A stretch of DNA of 64,000 nucleotides from CATQHW01 sp965215345 (GTDB lineage Bacteria; Spirochaetota; Spirochaetia; SZUA-6; Bin103). The stretch lies in contig CBDCDL010000002.1 in NCBI GenBank assembly GCA_965215345.1, positions 2,232,001 through 2,296,000 of the forward strand, written 5' to 3'. The notes under the pieces are model-generated. The model saw nothing but the letters and a program-made list of their open reading frames with translations. It was not told where the DNA came from and did no database searches. A program made the translations under genes and the position numbers. This document shows, piece by piece, positions 33,175 to 42,504 of the stretch (position 1 is its first letter; every line of letters begins with the position of its first letter).

Positions 33175-34182
33175 ATGGAACGACGAGAGTTGACCGGCAT
33201 GCCCGACGGGGTATCGGTCATCACGCTGGGGACCATGCTGTTCGGTCGGCCCGTGCCGCGGCAGGAGGCCATCGGGCAGGTCCACGCCGCGCTCGACCTG
33301 GGCGTCGACCTGTTCGACACCGCCGACATCTACGAGGGCTACGACCGCTTTCTGGGCTCGCCCGGCGGGGTAGCCGAGACGATCCTGGGCGAGGCGCTGC
33401 GCGGCCGGCGCGACCGGGCGCACATCACCACCAAGGTGGGCAACCCGGTCGGCAGCGGGCAGGACGGCGGCCATCCGGCGGGCGCCGACTACGCGGGGAC
33501 CGGTCTGAGTCCCGACCACGTCGAGCAGCAGATCGACGCCAGCCTCAGGCGCCTGCGCACCGACTACGTGGACTACTACCTGCTGCACATCGCCGACCCG
33601 GACACGCCGCTGGAGGACACGCTCGGCGCCGTCGACCGGCTGGTCCGCGCCGGCAAGGCCCGGCACTGGGGCTTCTCCAACTTCGACGCGGCACAGATCG
33701 AAACCATGCTCGACCTGTGCCGCGCCGGCGTGGCGCCGCCGCCGGTGGTGGCGCAGCCGTGCTACAACTGGCTGGAACGCGACGTGGAGTCCGGTTACCT
33801 GCCGGCCTGCCGGCGGGCGGGCATCGGTATCACCCCGTACCGGCCGCTGGCGGGCGGCCTGCTGAGCGGGAAGTACCGGCCGGGCCGGACGCCGCCGGCC
33901 GGCAGCCGGGCCTCCGAGTCGGCCTGGATCGACGCCGCGGAGATCCCCCACGAACGGCTGCGTCCGTTCGATGAAGAGGCGGCAGCCGCGGGCGTCCCGC
34001 CGGCCTGCCATGCGGTCCGCTGGCTGCTCGCGCGCGACGGGGTGGTGTCGGTGGTGACCGGCGTGAAATCGACCGCACAGCTCACGGAGCTGGCTGCCTG
34101 CGTCCGGGAGCCCGGACGGGACGGTGACACGCCCCCACGCAGGGCCGGCGTTCCGGGCGGTCGCGCGGAGCCCGCCTCATGA
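33175..34182 (+). CDS. Aldo/keto reductase
   Basis: A 335-residue TIM-barrel NADPH-dependent reductase. Family markers are LGVDLFDTADIYEGY (Asp and Tyr of the catalytic tetrad), HITTKVGNP (Lys), VDYYLLHIADPDTPLEDT (His) and KARHWGFSNFDAAQ. ATG 33175 is preceded by AGAGAGGAG. It overlaps the M20 peptidase gene by ATGA and lies 16 nt after the GNAT gene, so the three are probably one operon. Carbonyl substrate unknown. Confidence 0.9.
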   Translation: MERRELTGMPDGVSVITLGTMLFGRPVPRQEAIGQVHAALDLGVDLFDTADIYEGYDRFLGSPGGVAETILGEALRGRRDRAHITTKVGNPVGSGQDGGHPAGADYAGTGLSPDHVEQQIDASLRRLRTDYVDYYLLHIADPDTPLEDTLGAVDRLVRAGKARHWGFSNFDAAQIETMLDLCRAGVAPPPVVAQPCYNWLERDVESGYLPACRRAGIGITPYRPLAGGLLSGKYRPGRTPPAGSRASESAWIDAAEIPHERLRPFDEEAAAAGVPPACHAVRWLLARDGVVSVVTGVKSTAQLTELAACVREPGRDGDTPPRRAGVPGGRAEPAS

Positions 34183-35357
34183 GTGCGGACGCCGCCCGCG
34201 ACGCGGTCGACCAGGGCCGCCTGACGGCCACCGCCACGGCGCTGATGGAGGTCCCCAGCCCCACGGGACAGGCCGGAGCGGCCGCCGACCGGCTGGCCGA
34301 GCTGTTGACGGCCGACGGGTTCGAGGTGGAGCGCATGGCCGCCGGCCACCCGGATGCCGCGGCCGTGATCACGCGGCTGGCCGGCGCGCGGCCCGGACCG
34401 ACCCTGCAGTTCGACGGCCACCTGGACACCGTCCACCTGCCGTACCGGCCGCCACGGCTGGCGGGCGGCGTGCTGTCCGGCAGCGGCGCGGCCGACATGA
34501 AGGCCGGGATTGCCGCGGCGGTGGAGGCGCTGCGCGCGGTGCGCGACGCCGGCGGCCCGCCGGCGGGCGGCCTGCTGTTGACCGCGCACGACCTGCACGA
34601 GGCGCCGTGGGGCTACGGCGAGCAGCTCGACGCCATGATCGCCGCGGGCGTCGCCGGCGACGCGGTGATGCTGCCCGAGTACGAGGGCGCGGAGCTGCCG
34701 GTGGCCGGGCGCGGCAACGCGGTGATCGCCGTGACGGTGCGGCGGGATGGCGAGCCCATGCACGAGGTCCTGGGCGGCGCGGAGCAGCCCGACGTAATCG
34801 CCGCCGGCGCCGGGCTGACGCTGGGCCTGAAGGATCTGGCCGCCGAGCTCGGCGCCGAAGGCGCAGGCGTTGCCGGCCGCGCCAGCGTGTTCATCGGCAC
34901 GGTCGCAGGCGGGCAGATGTTCAATCAGTCGCCGGTCGAGCTCACCCTGGAGGGGACGCAGCGCTGGCTGCCCGGCACCCGGCCGGAAGCGGCCGAACGG
35001 CGGTTGCGCGACTGCCTGGCCCGGCACACGCCGCCGGGGATCCGGGTGGACTGCCGCTGGCAACTCGTCCGTGGCGGCTTCGAGCTGGACTGCGGCCACC
35101 CGGTGGTGGATTCCTTCGATCGCGCGGTGGCTGCCGAGCTCGGCGCGCCGCTGCCGCGCGGCCCCAAGCGCTTCGCCGACGACGGCAACAGCTTCAGCGA
35201 CCTGGCCGGGATCCCGGCCATCACGCACGGGCCGCGCGCCACCGGCGCGCACACGGTCGACGAGCGGGTGCCGGTGGGCGAGCTGATCCGCGTGGCGCGC
35301 GTGTATGCGGCGACGGCCGTGTGCTACTGCGCCGGCGCCGGGGACCGGCGGCGGTAG
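34179..35357 (+). CDS. M20 family metallopeptidase/deacylase
   Basis: A 392-residue M20 dinuclear-zinc hydrolase. The first metal motif is DGHLDTVH with the second Asp in SGSGAADMKAG; the catalytic Glu region is AHDLHEAPWG, and a C-terminal metal site lies near AITHGPRATGAHT. Relatives cleave small peptides, acyl-amino acids or succinyl-diaminopimelate. The zinc-bridging Glu-Glu is written HEAP here rather than EE, so activity is not certain. ATGA overlap with the aldo/keto reductase. Its 3' end overlaps the convergent MFS gene by 34 nt. Confidence 0.82.
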   Translation: MSADAARDAVDQGRLTATATALMEVPSPTGQAGAAADRLAELLTADGFEVERMAAGHPDAAAVITRLAGARPGPTLQFDGHLDTVHLPYRPPRLAGGVLSGSGAADMKAGIAAAVEALRAVRDAGGPPAGGLLLTAHDLHEAPWGYGEQLDAMIAAGVAGDAVMLPEYEGAELPVAGRGNAVIAVTVRRDGEPMHEVLGGAEQPDVIAAGAGLTLGLKDLAAELGAEGAGVAGRASVFIGTVAGGQMFNQSPVELTLEGTQRWLPGTRPEAAERRLRDCLARHTPPGIRVDCRWQLVRGGFELDCGHPVVDSFDRAVAAELGAPLPRGPKRFADDGNSFSDLAGIPAITHGPRATGAHTVDERVPVGELIRVARVYAATAVCYCAGAGDRRR

Positions 35358-36576
35358 AGCCGGTAGAGGACGATCGCCAGCACGCCGGCGACGCAGCCGG
35401 CCACGAACACCGGATCGTAGCCCCAGGCGGCGATCACCGGGCCGCCGCCGAAACCGACCGCGATGAAGGACAGCGCTGCCGCCGTCTCGGTGGCGCCCGC
35501 CATTCTGGTCCGCCAGCGTCCGGACACGCTGCTCATGGCGGTGAGCAGGATGGCGGTGCGGGCGATGTGGGTGATGCCGTTGAAGCCGACCAGGGTGACG
35601 AGCGCGCCGGGCCGCGAGTCGAACACGGCGATCGGCAGCATCACCAGCGCCACCGCCGCCATGGAGACGTACAGCGTGCGATCGGCGCCGAAGCGGCGGA
35701 TCAGCTCCGCGGACGCCAGCACCAGCGGGATGGCGAGCGCCATGGACGCCGACCACGCGGTGCCGATCGCCTGCGAGGTGGCGCCCTGCGCCTGGTCCAG
35801 GAACACGCTGCCGTAGGTGTACATGATCGCTCCCGGCGTCACGCGCAGGAACATCATCAGGAACATCACGGCGATCGCCAGCAGCGGCGCCCGCTCGTTC
35901 GACGGAGGAGCCGGCTGCCCGGCGCGCGCGGCCGGCTGCGGTTCGACGTCCGCCGCGCGCGAGATCAGGAGGGCCGCCGGCATCGTGGCCGTCCCCACCA
36001 GCACCAGCGTCAGGGCGAACGGTTCGGCATGCTGCTGGGTGAGCCGCAGGAGGTCGGCCGAGGCGGCCGACAGGAAGCCGCCGCCAAGGCTGCCGACCAG
36101 CCGCCGGCCATGCCCGACGCCGCCCACGCGGCATAGGCGCGGGCGTGGGTGCTGGGGGTCGAGGCGGCCATCAGATACGGCTGTAGCGCCACCATGTACA
36201 GGCCCAGTCCCAGCGAGCGCAGCAGCAGAAGGCACAGGACGAACGGGGTGCGCGCCGGTGGCGGAATGAACAGGGCGAGCGGCACCAGCAGGTTGCTCGC
36301 CTGTCCGAGCACCGCCCCCAGCATCATCGCCGCGCGCGGGCGCATCCGGAACGGCAGGCCGCCGGCGCTCACCGCCACCGCGCAGGCGGCGTACATCACC
36401 ACGCTGATCGCGTGCAGACGGCCGACCGCGGTGACGTCGTAGCCCAGGCGCAGCAGGAACAGGTTCATCACCGCGCTCTGCACCCCGAACACGGTGGTGG
36501 AGATCATCAGATCGGCGCCCAGCACCCACCAGACGTTCCGACCTACCCCGATTCCGCGTCCCTCCGACACCTCCAC
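35324..36576 (-). pseudogene. MFS transporter split by a one-base deletion
   Basis: Two adjacent minus-strand frames make one 12-TM major facilitator protein of normal length (about 417 residues). The first (GTG 36576) reads well through NVWWVLGADLMISTT to YAAWAASGMAGG; the second takes over at VGSLGGGFLSAASADLL and runs to 35324. Adding one base near 36099-36100 (GGCGGC followed by TGGTCGG) restores a single frame. The gene lies just beyond an insertion sequence that may have cut it off from its promoter. It could also be a sequencing error in a GC-rich run. Confidence 0.75.
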
Positions 36577-36607
36577 GGATGGTGCGGCGATCGAGCGCTC
36601 GGCGGCG

Positions 36608-38710
36608 TTAGCCCAAGTTTAACGGGCTGAAACATATCCTGCTACGGGTGCATAAATTAGAAGGTCTCATATCGGCGGGTGGCACTACATTCGCTGCGCA
36701 ACTGGTGAGCATCGCTACTCTGCGACCACCGTCCTGATCCCACCGGGGGCCGGATCAGCTCCCAACGCATCGTAGATCGCACGCTGGTCTGGCTCGGCCT
36801 CGGTCGCCTTGCGCACGTGCAGGGTGCGACCGTCAGCACGGCGAAAGGTGGCCGTGACGCGCTGCTGGCCGGCGAGGATGCTGCGCACCGTGCGCCATGA
36901 GGCGTGCTCGCCGTGCTCGCGCAAGCGGCGTCGGATCACCTGCACCAACTGATAGGCCAGCACGGTAATGAACAGATGACCATTGGCGCGATCCGGCTTC
37001 TGGTGGAAGATCGGCCGCAGCCCCAGCTCGGACTTCAGGGATCGAAACACCGCCTCCAGATCGGTCAGCGTGATGTAGGTACGCCACATCGTCTCGGCAT
37101 CCCAGTCGGTCTGGTTGCTGCGCAGGCAGTACACCCCCGGATGGGTCAGCTTCGAACCGGCAACCGGGCGTTGTTCCCACTTGATGGCGGTGGCCTTCTC
37201 GCCGCTCTTATCGGTAACCACCTCGATATGGTAATGCTGAGCCGCACCGCTGCTGTTGGTCTTCAGGCGCCCGATGCGCTGCCAGATCCTTTCGGTCTTC
37301 TTGTGCGTCCGCGGCCGAGACAGTCCTTCGTGCAGCTCCTGCAGGTGCTTCTCGAAGCGCTCGGTAGCCCGTTTCAGCATCGCCTGCTCCTTGCCGTGCC
37401 GAGCCTCCGAGTAGCAGTACAGGCGCACTTCGGCGCCGTCCTCCGACCGCACCATCTGCACCTGTATCTCCTGCCGTGAGGCCGTCTGCAGGCGCAGCGC
37501 CGCCTCGGCATCAAATCTTCGGGTGCGCTCGCGACTCACCGCCAAATACCGGTATCCCTGCTCCCGCAGCCATTGCAGATTCTTCTCGGTGGCCGCCCCG
37601 CAATCCATCACGAGCAGCGCGTGGTCAGGCACCTGCAGGCGCTTGAGCACCCCTTGCAGGACATCCTGTTCGACGACATTGCCAGCCAATACCTCGCTGC
37701 GACGCACGAACCCGCTGCCGTCCAGCACCAGACCCAAGGTCAGCAGCGGACAATCGCTGCGCTTCTCCTTGGAATGACCGCGCTGGGCCAGCGGCTGATC
37801 TGCCGCCTCCCCCTCGAAATAGGAGTTGGTCAGGTCATATAACGTGACAGTCGTTCCCAGGCAGAACAGATCCGTCACTTGCTTGAACAGATGCTGTTCG
37901 ATCGCCTGTTGCTGGCCGACCAGCGCGTCGGAGGCGCGGTACAACTGCATCATGCTCATGGTCTCGAAGTCCACCTGCAGCAGTTCGCCCAAGGCGCTGC
38001 ACTGCTGCAACCAGCGATAGGTGGCCCGTTCGGAGCCGGGCGCGGCCATGCGGGCGATGATGGAGCCGACCGCCGCAGCGCGCTGCGGGCCGCTCAGACC
38101 CAACCTGTTGAGCAACGGGATCAACTGCACCTGCTGCATGGCCCATAGGCCGACCTGTTCGACGCCGACGCTGCGTGGCCGCAGCAGTTGCAGAGAAGCG
38201 ACGTCGACGCTGTGGAACTCGCTTTCGCCAGCGCTGTCCTCTGGAGAGGAGGCCGCGTGCAGCGGTACTTGACGGGCGATCAACTGCGCGGCGATCCGTT
38301 GTGCTTCCCGCTCGATGGGCGGGCGAATATCGGTGGACAGCAGCGCATCTTGGGGGCTTAGCAGTTGCTTGATGCGCGAGCACAGCAGCGGCCAATCGGC
38401 GTGAGGAAGCGAGAAGTGGCGGCCGAGATTGAGCAGAGTGCGCTGCCGGACGTGGGCGCCGCGGCGTTCAGAACGCACCAAGCGATAGGTAAAGTAGCGG
38501 TCGCCGTTGGCGGTGGCTCGGGTCTGAGTGCGGCGCACGAACATGGCTGACTGAAGGTAGATAGCCGGCAAGAGGCGGTCAATGGCCTCGCTGACTATTA
38601 TGGCACTACTTCGGCCGATCAGCCCATTTTGGAGGCAGAGCCCCCCATAGATTCGCGGAAATCACTCCAACTTCCTGAAATCGCCTGCGCGAGTGTTAAA
38701 CTTGGGTTAG
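36608..38710. mobile_element. IS1634-family insertion sequence with 12-bp inverted repeats and TTAG target duplication
   Basis: The element proper is 36612-38706 (2095 bp). It is bounded by perfect 12-bp terminal inverted repeats, CCCAAGTTTAAC at the left (36612-36623) and GTTAAACTTGGG at the right (38695-38706), flanked by a 4-bp direct repeat TTAG on both sides (36608-36611 and 38707-38710). It carries one transposase gene. The right-hand TTAG contains the stop codon of the neighbouring dehydrogenase gene, so the element entered exactly at the end of that gene. Confidence 0.88.
36715..38544 (-). CDS. IS1634-family transposase
   Basis: A 609-residue DDE transposase. The N-terminus MFVRRTQTRATANGDRYF and RQRTLLNLGRHF is typical of the IS1634 group; the catalytic region includes TLYDLTNSYFEGEA, LVMDCGAATEKNLQWL and the late LEAVFRSLKSELGLRPIFHQKP that supplies the Glu. 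ATG 38544 is taken; a TTG 27 nt upstream (38571) is possible. The gene fills most of the element and appears intact. Confidence 0.92.
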   Translation of the reverse strand: MFVRRTQTRATANGDRYFTYRLVRSERRGAHVRQRTLLNLGRHFSLPHADWPLLCSRIKQLLSPQDALLSTDIRPPIEREAQRIAAQLIARQVPLHAASSPEDSAGESEFHSVDVASLQLLRPRSVGVEQVGLWAMQQVQLIPLLNRLGLSGPQRAAAVGSIIARMAAPGSERATYRWLQQCSALGELLQVDFETMSMMQLYRASDALVGQQQAIEQHLFKQVTDLFCLGTTVTLYDLTNSYFEGEAADQPLAQRGHSKEKRSDCPLLTLGLVLDGSGFVRRSEVLAGNVVEQDVLQGVLKRLQVPDHALLVMDCGAATEKNLQWLREQGYRYLAVSRERTRRFDAEAALRLQTASRQEIQVQMVRSEDGAEVRLYCYSEARHGKEQAMLKRATERFEKHLQELHEGLSRPRTHKKTERIWQRIGRLKTNSSGAAQHYHIEVVTDKSGEKATAIKWEQRPVAGSKLTHPGVYCLRSNQTDWDAETMWRTYITLTDLEAVFRSLKSELGLRPIFHQKPDRANGHLFITVLAYQLVQVIRRRLREHGEHASWRTVRSILAGQQRVTATFRRADGRTLHVRKATEAEPDQRAIYDALGADPAPGGIRTVVAE

Positions 38711-39696
38711 CTGACGACGTTGCGCGGCGCGCCGCGCAGGAACGCCAGGATGTTGTCGACCGCGCCCCCGTTCAGCAGGTCGACCCCCTCGGGGGTGGTG
38801 TCCGCGCAGTGCGGGGTGAGCACCACCTGCTCGCAGGAAAGCAGTGGGTCATCGCCCGGCAGCGGCTCCTCCGCGAACACGTCCAGGCCGGCTCCGCCCA
38901 GGTGACCGGAGTCCAGGGCGGCCTTGAGCGCCGCCGCATCGACGATCGGACCGCGCGCGGTGTTGACCAGCAGCGTGCCGGGCCGCATCAGCGCCAGCTC
39001 GCGCGCCCCGATCAGGCCGCGGGTCGTCTCGGTGAGCTTGACGTGGATGCTCACCGCGTCCGCGGTGGACAGCAGCTCGTCCAGCTCCAGGAAGCGCACC
39101 CCCAGCCGCTCCGCCCGTTGCGGCGACGGATGCGGCGTCCAGGCCACCGCCTCCATGCCGAGCGCCCGCCCCAGGCGCGCCACGGCGCTGCCGATGTCGC
39201 CGGCGCCGATCACCCCCAGCGTCTTGCCGCCCAGGTAGCAGTTGTCCATCCGCTCCCACCGGCCCGCCCGCATCGACTCGGTAAAGAAGGCGGTGCGCTT
39301 GGCCACGGCCATCAGCAGCGCCACCGCGTGCTCGGCGACGATCGGGGCGGTGCGGCCGGGCTGGTTGCAGACCAGGATGCCCAGCTCCCGCGCCACGGCC
39401 AGGTCGATGTTGTCGACGCCGATCGAGCAGGTCGCGATCAGGGCCAGCTTCGGCAGGCGGCGGAGCGCGTCTTCCATCCAGGAAACCTGTGCCCGCGAGT
39501 TGAGGATCACGTCGGCGTCCCGAGCTCGCTCCACCTGCTCCTCGAGTCCGCCGGGCAGGTCGGTGAAGACCGTGACCCGATGCGCATCGAGCCGTCGCAA
39601 CTGGGGCGAGTCGGCGATGTGCGGGGGATGATCGCCCGGAATCACGATGTGCGCCGGGTTCCGTGCGGTCCGGTGCGGAGGGGGAGAGGCGCTCAT
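38707..39696 (-). CDS. D-isomer specific 2-hydroxyacid dehydrogenase
   Basis: A 329-residue NAD-dependent dehydrogenase. The cofactor motif is GVIGAGDIGSAVARL, the catalytic Arg lies in VNTARGPIVD, Glu in GLDVFAEEPLPGDDPLL and His in VLTPHCADTTPEG. This family includes phosphoglycerate, glyoxylate and hydroxypyruvate reductases; substrate undecided. Its TAA sits in the target duplication of the insertion sequence. A good leaderless-type promoter lies upstream: TTGTCG, 17 bp, TACGTT, then 9 nt to ATG. Confidence 0.9.
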   Translation of the reverse strand: MSASPPPHRTARNPAHIVIPGDHPPHIADSPQLRRLDAHRVTVFTDLPGGLEEQVERARDADVILNSRAQVSWMEDALRRLPKLALIATCSIGVDNIDLAVARELGILVCNQPGRTAPIVAEHAVALLMAVAKRTAFFTESMRAGRWERMDNCYLGGKTLGVIGAGDIGSAVARLGRALGMEAVAWTPHPSPQRAERLGVRFLELDELLSTADAVSIHVKLTETTRGLIGARELALMRPGTLLVNTARGPIVDAAALKAALDSGHLGGAGLDVFAEEPLPGDDPLLSCEQVVLTPHCADTTPEGVDLLNGGAVDNILAFLRGAPRNVVS

Positions 39697-39705
39697 CGCG
39701 GCGAC

Positions 39706-39734
39706 AACGTAGGGGTTTGCGCGATCGCCGACAA
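39706..39734 (-). promoter_or_regulatory. Promoter of the 2-hydroxyacid dehydrogenase gene (near-leaderless)
   Basis: On the minus strand TTGTCG (39729-39734) is followed by a 17-bp spacer and TACGTT (39706-39711), which fits TANNNT; the ATG at 39696 comes 9 nt later. The short distance leaves almost no 5' leader. Confidence 0.5.
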
Positions 39735-39735
39735 G

Positions 39736-40608
39736 CTACTTCCAGCGGTGCGGACGCACCTGGTCCCCGTCCAGTCCCAGCCCGTCGCGCAGGCGCTCGA
39801 AACGTGTGCGCGGCGCACCCTGCCACCGCAGGTCGCCGATGGTCTCGGCGATCGGCACGTCGGTCACCAGGGTGGCCAGGCGCTTGTACAGCAACGCCCG
39901 GTCGCGCTCCGCGTTGAGGTTTCGCGCCAGCGCCTCGGCGCCGCGCGGACGCACCGACCACTCGTCCGCATCCTCCGGGATCGCCTCGACGCTGCCGTAG
40001 CGGGCCAGCACCGTCGCCGCCGAGCGGGCGCCCCAGCGCGGGATGCCCGGCAGCCCGTCGGCGCCGTCGCCGACCAGCGCCAGAAAGTCGGGGACGGATG
40101 CGGGCGACACCCCGAAGCGCTCGCGTACGCCGGCCTCGTCACGGCGCGCGCGCCGGATGCGGTCGAAGGTGACGATGCGCTCGCCGTCCACGACCTGCGC
40201 CAGGTCCTTGTCCGGCGAGCAGATCACCACCTGCCCGACCTCCGGCCGCGCGGCGCAGCGCAGCGCAGCCGTGGCCAGGGCGTCGTCGGCCTCGTACTCG
40301 TCCATCGGCCAGGTGACGATGCCGAGCGCCCGCGACGCCTCCTCGGCCTGATCGAACTGGGCCAGCAGCTCCTCCGGAACGCCGGCGCTCGACTTGTACG
40401 GACCGAAGAGCCGGTTGCGGAACGACTCGATGGGGTTGTCGAAGGCGCAGGCGACGTGGGTCACGTCGCGTTGCCGGAGCAGGGCGGCCAGCGAACGCAG
40501 CAGACCGGCCACCGCGCCCACTTCCCGGCCCGACGGCGCGCGCAGGGGCGGCGCGCCGTGGTAGGCGCGAAACAGCTCGAAGGTACCGTCGACCAGGTGG
40601 ACCCGCAC
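39736..40608 (-). CDS. 5'-3' exonuclease (PolA N-terminal-like flap nuclease)
   Basis: A 290-residue stand-alone FEN/5'-nuclease domain. The acidic residues of the metal sites occur in order: VHLVDGTFELFRAYHG, EYEADDALAT, CSPDKDLAQVV and LVGDGADGLPGIPRWG with the helix-hairpin-helix. Such proteins remove RNA primers or flaps where the PolA gene lacks this domain, or act as extra nucleases. GTG start 40608. It is 27 nt downstream of a DinB-type gene. Confidence 0.88.
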   Translation of the reverse strand: MRVHLVDGTFELFRAYHGAPPLRAPSGREVGAVAGLLRSLAALLRQRDVTHVACAFDNPIESFRNRLFGPYKSSAGVPEELLAQFDQAEEASRALGIVTWPMDEYEADDALATAALRCAARPEVGQVVICSPDKDLAQVVDGERIVTFDRIRRARRDEAGVRERFGVSPASVPDFLALVGDGADGLPGIPRWGARSAATVLARYGSVEAIPEDADEWSVRPRGAEALARNLNAERDRALLYKRLATLVTDVPIAETIGDLRWQGAPRTRFERLRDGLGLDGDQVRPHRWK

Positions 40609-40635
40609 CGGTCCGTCAGCGCGGGGGAGGGCCCC

Positions 40636-41220
40636 CTACCACCACCCCATCTTGTCGCGCAGCGTGTTGACGTGGGCGATGTGGTGCCGTCCGTGCCACG
40701 CGTAGCTCTGCACGATCCAGCTCACGGTGATCACTCCCTGCTCGGGGTGATTCAGGGTGCGCTTGAACGCCTCTTCCTCCGCGGCGCGCAGCGTAGCCAC
40801 CCACCGGGCGTGCAGCGCCTCCAGCAGGCTCATGGACGATTCGATGGGGGCGGCCGAGCCGTCCGGCAACTCTGCCCAGGCGGCCTGGTCATAAGGCTTG
40901 ATCGTCGGCTCCTCCTCGGTGAGGGCCAGCTTGGTCCGCACGTAGGCGTTCAGGTGGCTGTCGGCCAGATGGTGCACGACCTGCCGCACGGTCCAACCGT
41001 CCGGCCGGTAGGGGGTGTCGAGCTGCCGCTCGGACAAATCCTGAACCAGGGCGCGCAACTCGCCGGGAACCCGGCCGATCTGGTCGATCCAGCCCTTGTG
41101 CTTGGCGCGGGTAGGCTGCGGATCCTCCTCGAACCTGCCGATCGGGAACCGGAGGGCCTCCAGCCGCGAGTCGTCGATGACCGTGCCGGCGCTTGTCGTA
41201 TCGTTCGCGTAGTCTTCCAC
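40636..41220 (-). CDS. DinB/BstA-type putative metal-dependent hydrolase
   Basis: A 194-residue four-helix protein of the YfiT/BstA group of DinB-like proteins. Metal-ligand histidines are in VRQVVHHLADSHLNAYVR and YAWHGRHHIAHV, spaced as in BstA (thiol transferase). It may transfer low-molecular-weight thiols or hydrolyse a small substrate. Start is uncertain: GTG 41220 or TTG 41226. TATACA ends 7 nt before GTG 41220. It is divergent from the DUF4432 gene. Confidence 0.75.
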   Translation of the reverse strand: MEDYANDTTSAGTVIDDSRLEALRFPIGRFEEDPQPTRAKHKGWIDQIGRVPGELRALVQDLSERQLDTPYRPDGWTVRQVVHHLADSHLNAYVRTKLALTEEEPTIKPYDQAAWAELPDGSAAPIESSMSLLEALHARWVATLRAAEEEAFKRTLNHPEQGVITVSWIVQSYAWHGRHHIAHVNTLRDKMGWW

Positions 41221-41280
41221 TGACAAGTGTATACTGCCGCGAGGGGCCTTCCGTCGAGCCGTGCTATCGTCAGGGCCGTC

Positions 41281-42357
41281 ATGGCACACCTGTTCGGGCG
41301 GACCTTCACGCGGGACGAGCTGCTCGATCTCGTCGGCGACATGAGCCAGGTTGCGGCCGTGCGGCGCGCCGAGCTGGTCGAAGGCAACGAGCGCGGCTCC
41401 GGTCTGATCGAGGTCACCAACGCCTCCGGCCTGTCCTTTTCGCTGCTGCCGGGCCGCGCCCTGGATATCGCCTCCGCCTTCTACCGCGGGATGTCGCTCT
41501 GTTTCCGCGGCAACACCGGCGATGTGGGGCCGGCCTTCTACGAACCGCCGGGCTACGGCTGGATGCGCGGTTTCTACGGGGGAATGCTGACCACCTGCGG
41601 GATGACGTTCGTCGGCCACCCGGAGGTGGACCCGGAGGTGGAGAACGAGGAGCTCGGCCTGCACGGCCGCCTGTCCTTCCTGCCGGCCAAGCAGGTGCGC
41701 GCCGGCGGCCGCTGGCAGGGGGACGACTACGTCATGGAGGCCACGGGCACGATTCGCGAGGCGGTGGTGTTCGGCGCCTGCCTGGAGCTGTCGCGTACGG
41801 TGTCGACCACGCTGGGCGAGCGCCGCATCCGCGTCCACGACCGGGTGGAGAACCTGGCCGCCGAACGCTCACCGCTGATGATGCTGTACCACATGAACCC
41901 GGGGTTCCCGCTCCTGGATGCGGGCGCCCGGCTGGTGGTGAACAGCGAACGCACCACGCGGTGGCAGGACGATGTCGAGGTCGGGCCCGACGTGTACGCG
42001 GCGGCTGCGCCGCCGCAGCCGGGCGGGGGTGACGTGGTGTACGTGCACCGGCCGGTCGCGGACGCCGACGGCATGGCGAGCGCGGCGCTGCTCAACGAGC
42101 AACTCGGCCTGGGGCTCCGCGTTCGCTTCCCGAAGGTCGAGGTGCCGCTGCTGACGCAGTGGCAGCACTTCGCGACCCGCACCTACGTCACCGGCATCGA
42201 GCCCGGCAACTGCAGCCCGTTGGGCCGCGCCTGGAACCGCGCGAATGGCTACCTCGAGCACATCGAGCCGGGCGAGGTGCGCGACTTCCACATGGAGATC
42301 ACCGTGCTCGACGGCGCCAAGGAGCTGGCTGCCGCCGAGCGCGAAGTCGCCGGGTGA
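41281..42357 (+). CDS. DUF4432 (aldose-epimerase-like) protein
   Basis: A 358-residue protein of the galactose-mutarotase superfamily, DUF4432 branch. Typical stretches are LLPGRALDIASAFYRG, GWMRGFYGGMLTTCG, HGRLSFLPAK and the C-terminal FATRTYVTGIEPGNCSPLGRA, where Glu and His are at the positions of epimerase catalytic residues. It may isomerise a sugar or bind it. ATG 41281 is preceded by AGGG; an upstream in-frame ATG at 41227 is an artefact. TATCGT ends 10 nt before the start. Confidence 0.82.
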   Translation: MAHLFGRTFTRDELLDLVGDMSQVAAVRRAELVEGNERGSGLIEVTNASGLSFSLLPGRALDIASAFYRGMSLCFRGNTGDVGPAFYEPPGYGWMRGFYGGMLTTCGMTFVGHPEVDPEVENEELGLHGRLSFLPAKQVRAGGRWQGDDYVMEATGTIREAVVFGACLELSRTVSTTLGERRIRVHDRVENLAAERSPLMMLYHMNPGFPLLDAGARLVVNSERTTRWQDDVEVGPDVYAAAAPPQPGGGDVVYVHRPVADADGMASAALLNEQLGLGLRVRFPKVEVPLLTQWQHFATRTYVTGIEPGNCSPLGRAWNRANGYLEHIEPGEVRDFHMEITVLDGAKELAAAEREVAG

Positions 42358-42380
42358 CGCCCGCGCGCGCGGCCCTCGCC

Positions 42381-42408
42381 TTGACGCGGGAGAGCGCGCG
42401 GCTATGAT
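42381..42408 (+). promoter_or_regulatory. Promoter of the peptide ABC transporter operon
   Basis: TTGACG (42381-42386), a 16-bp spacer, and TATGAT (42403-42408). The first is one base from TTGACA and the second one base from TATAAT. The leader to the GTG start at 42505 is about 90 nt and holds a strong AAGAGG Shine-Dalgarno. Confidence 0.65.
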
Positions 42409-42504
42409 TGGGGCCGGTTCGGCCGCATCTCCGAGTCCGCCGCTCCGGGGACCCGGGCAGGCAATGACGAACCGAACAATGACAAAACCGAAAAGAGGTT
42501 CGCT

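Noticed and set aside
33795..36134. 779-codon minus-strand open frame running through the aldo/keto reductase and M20 genes
   Set aside because: Shadow joined to the out-of-frame part of the MFS gene; no domain.
38629..41223. 864-codon plus-strand open frame across dehydrogenase, exonuclease and DinB genes
   Set aside because: Spans three recognisable minus-strand genes; no family resemblance.
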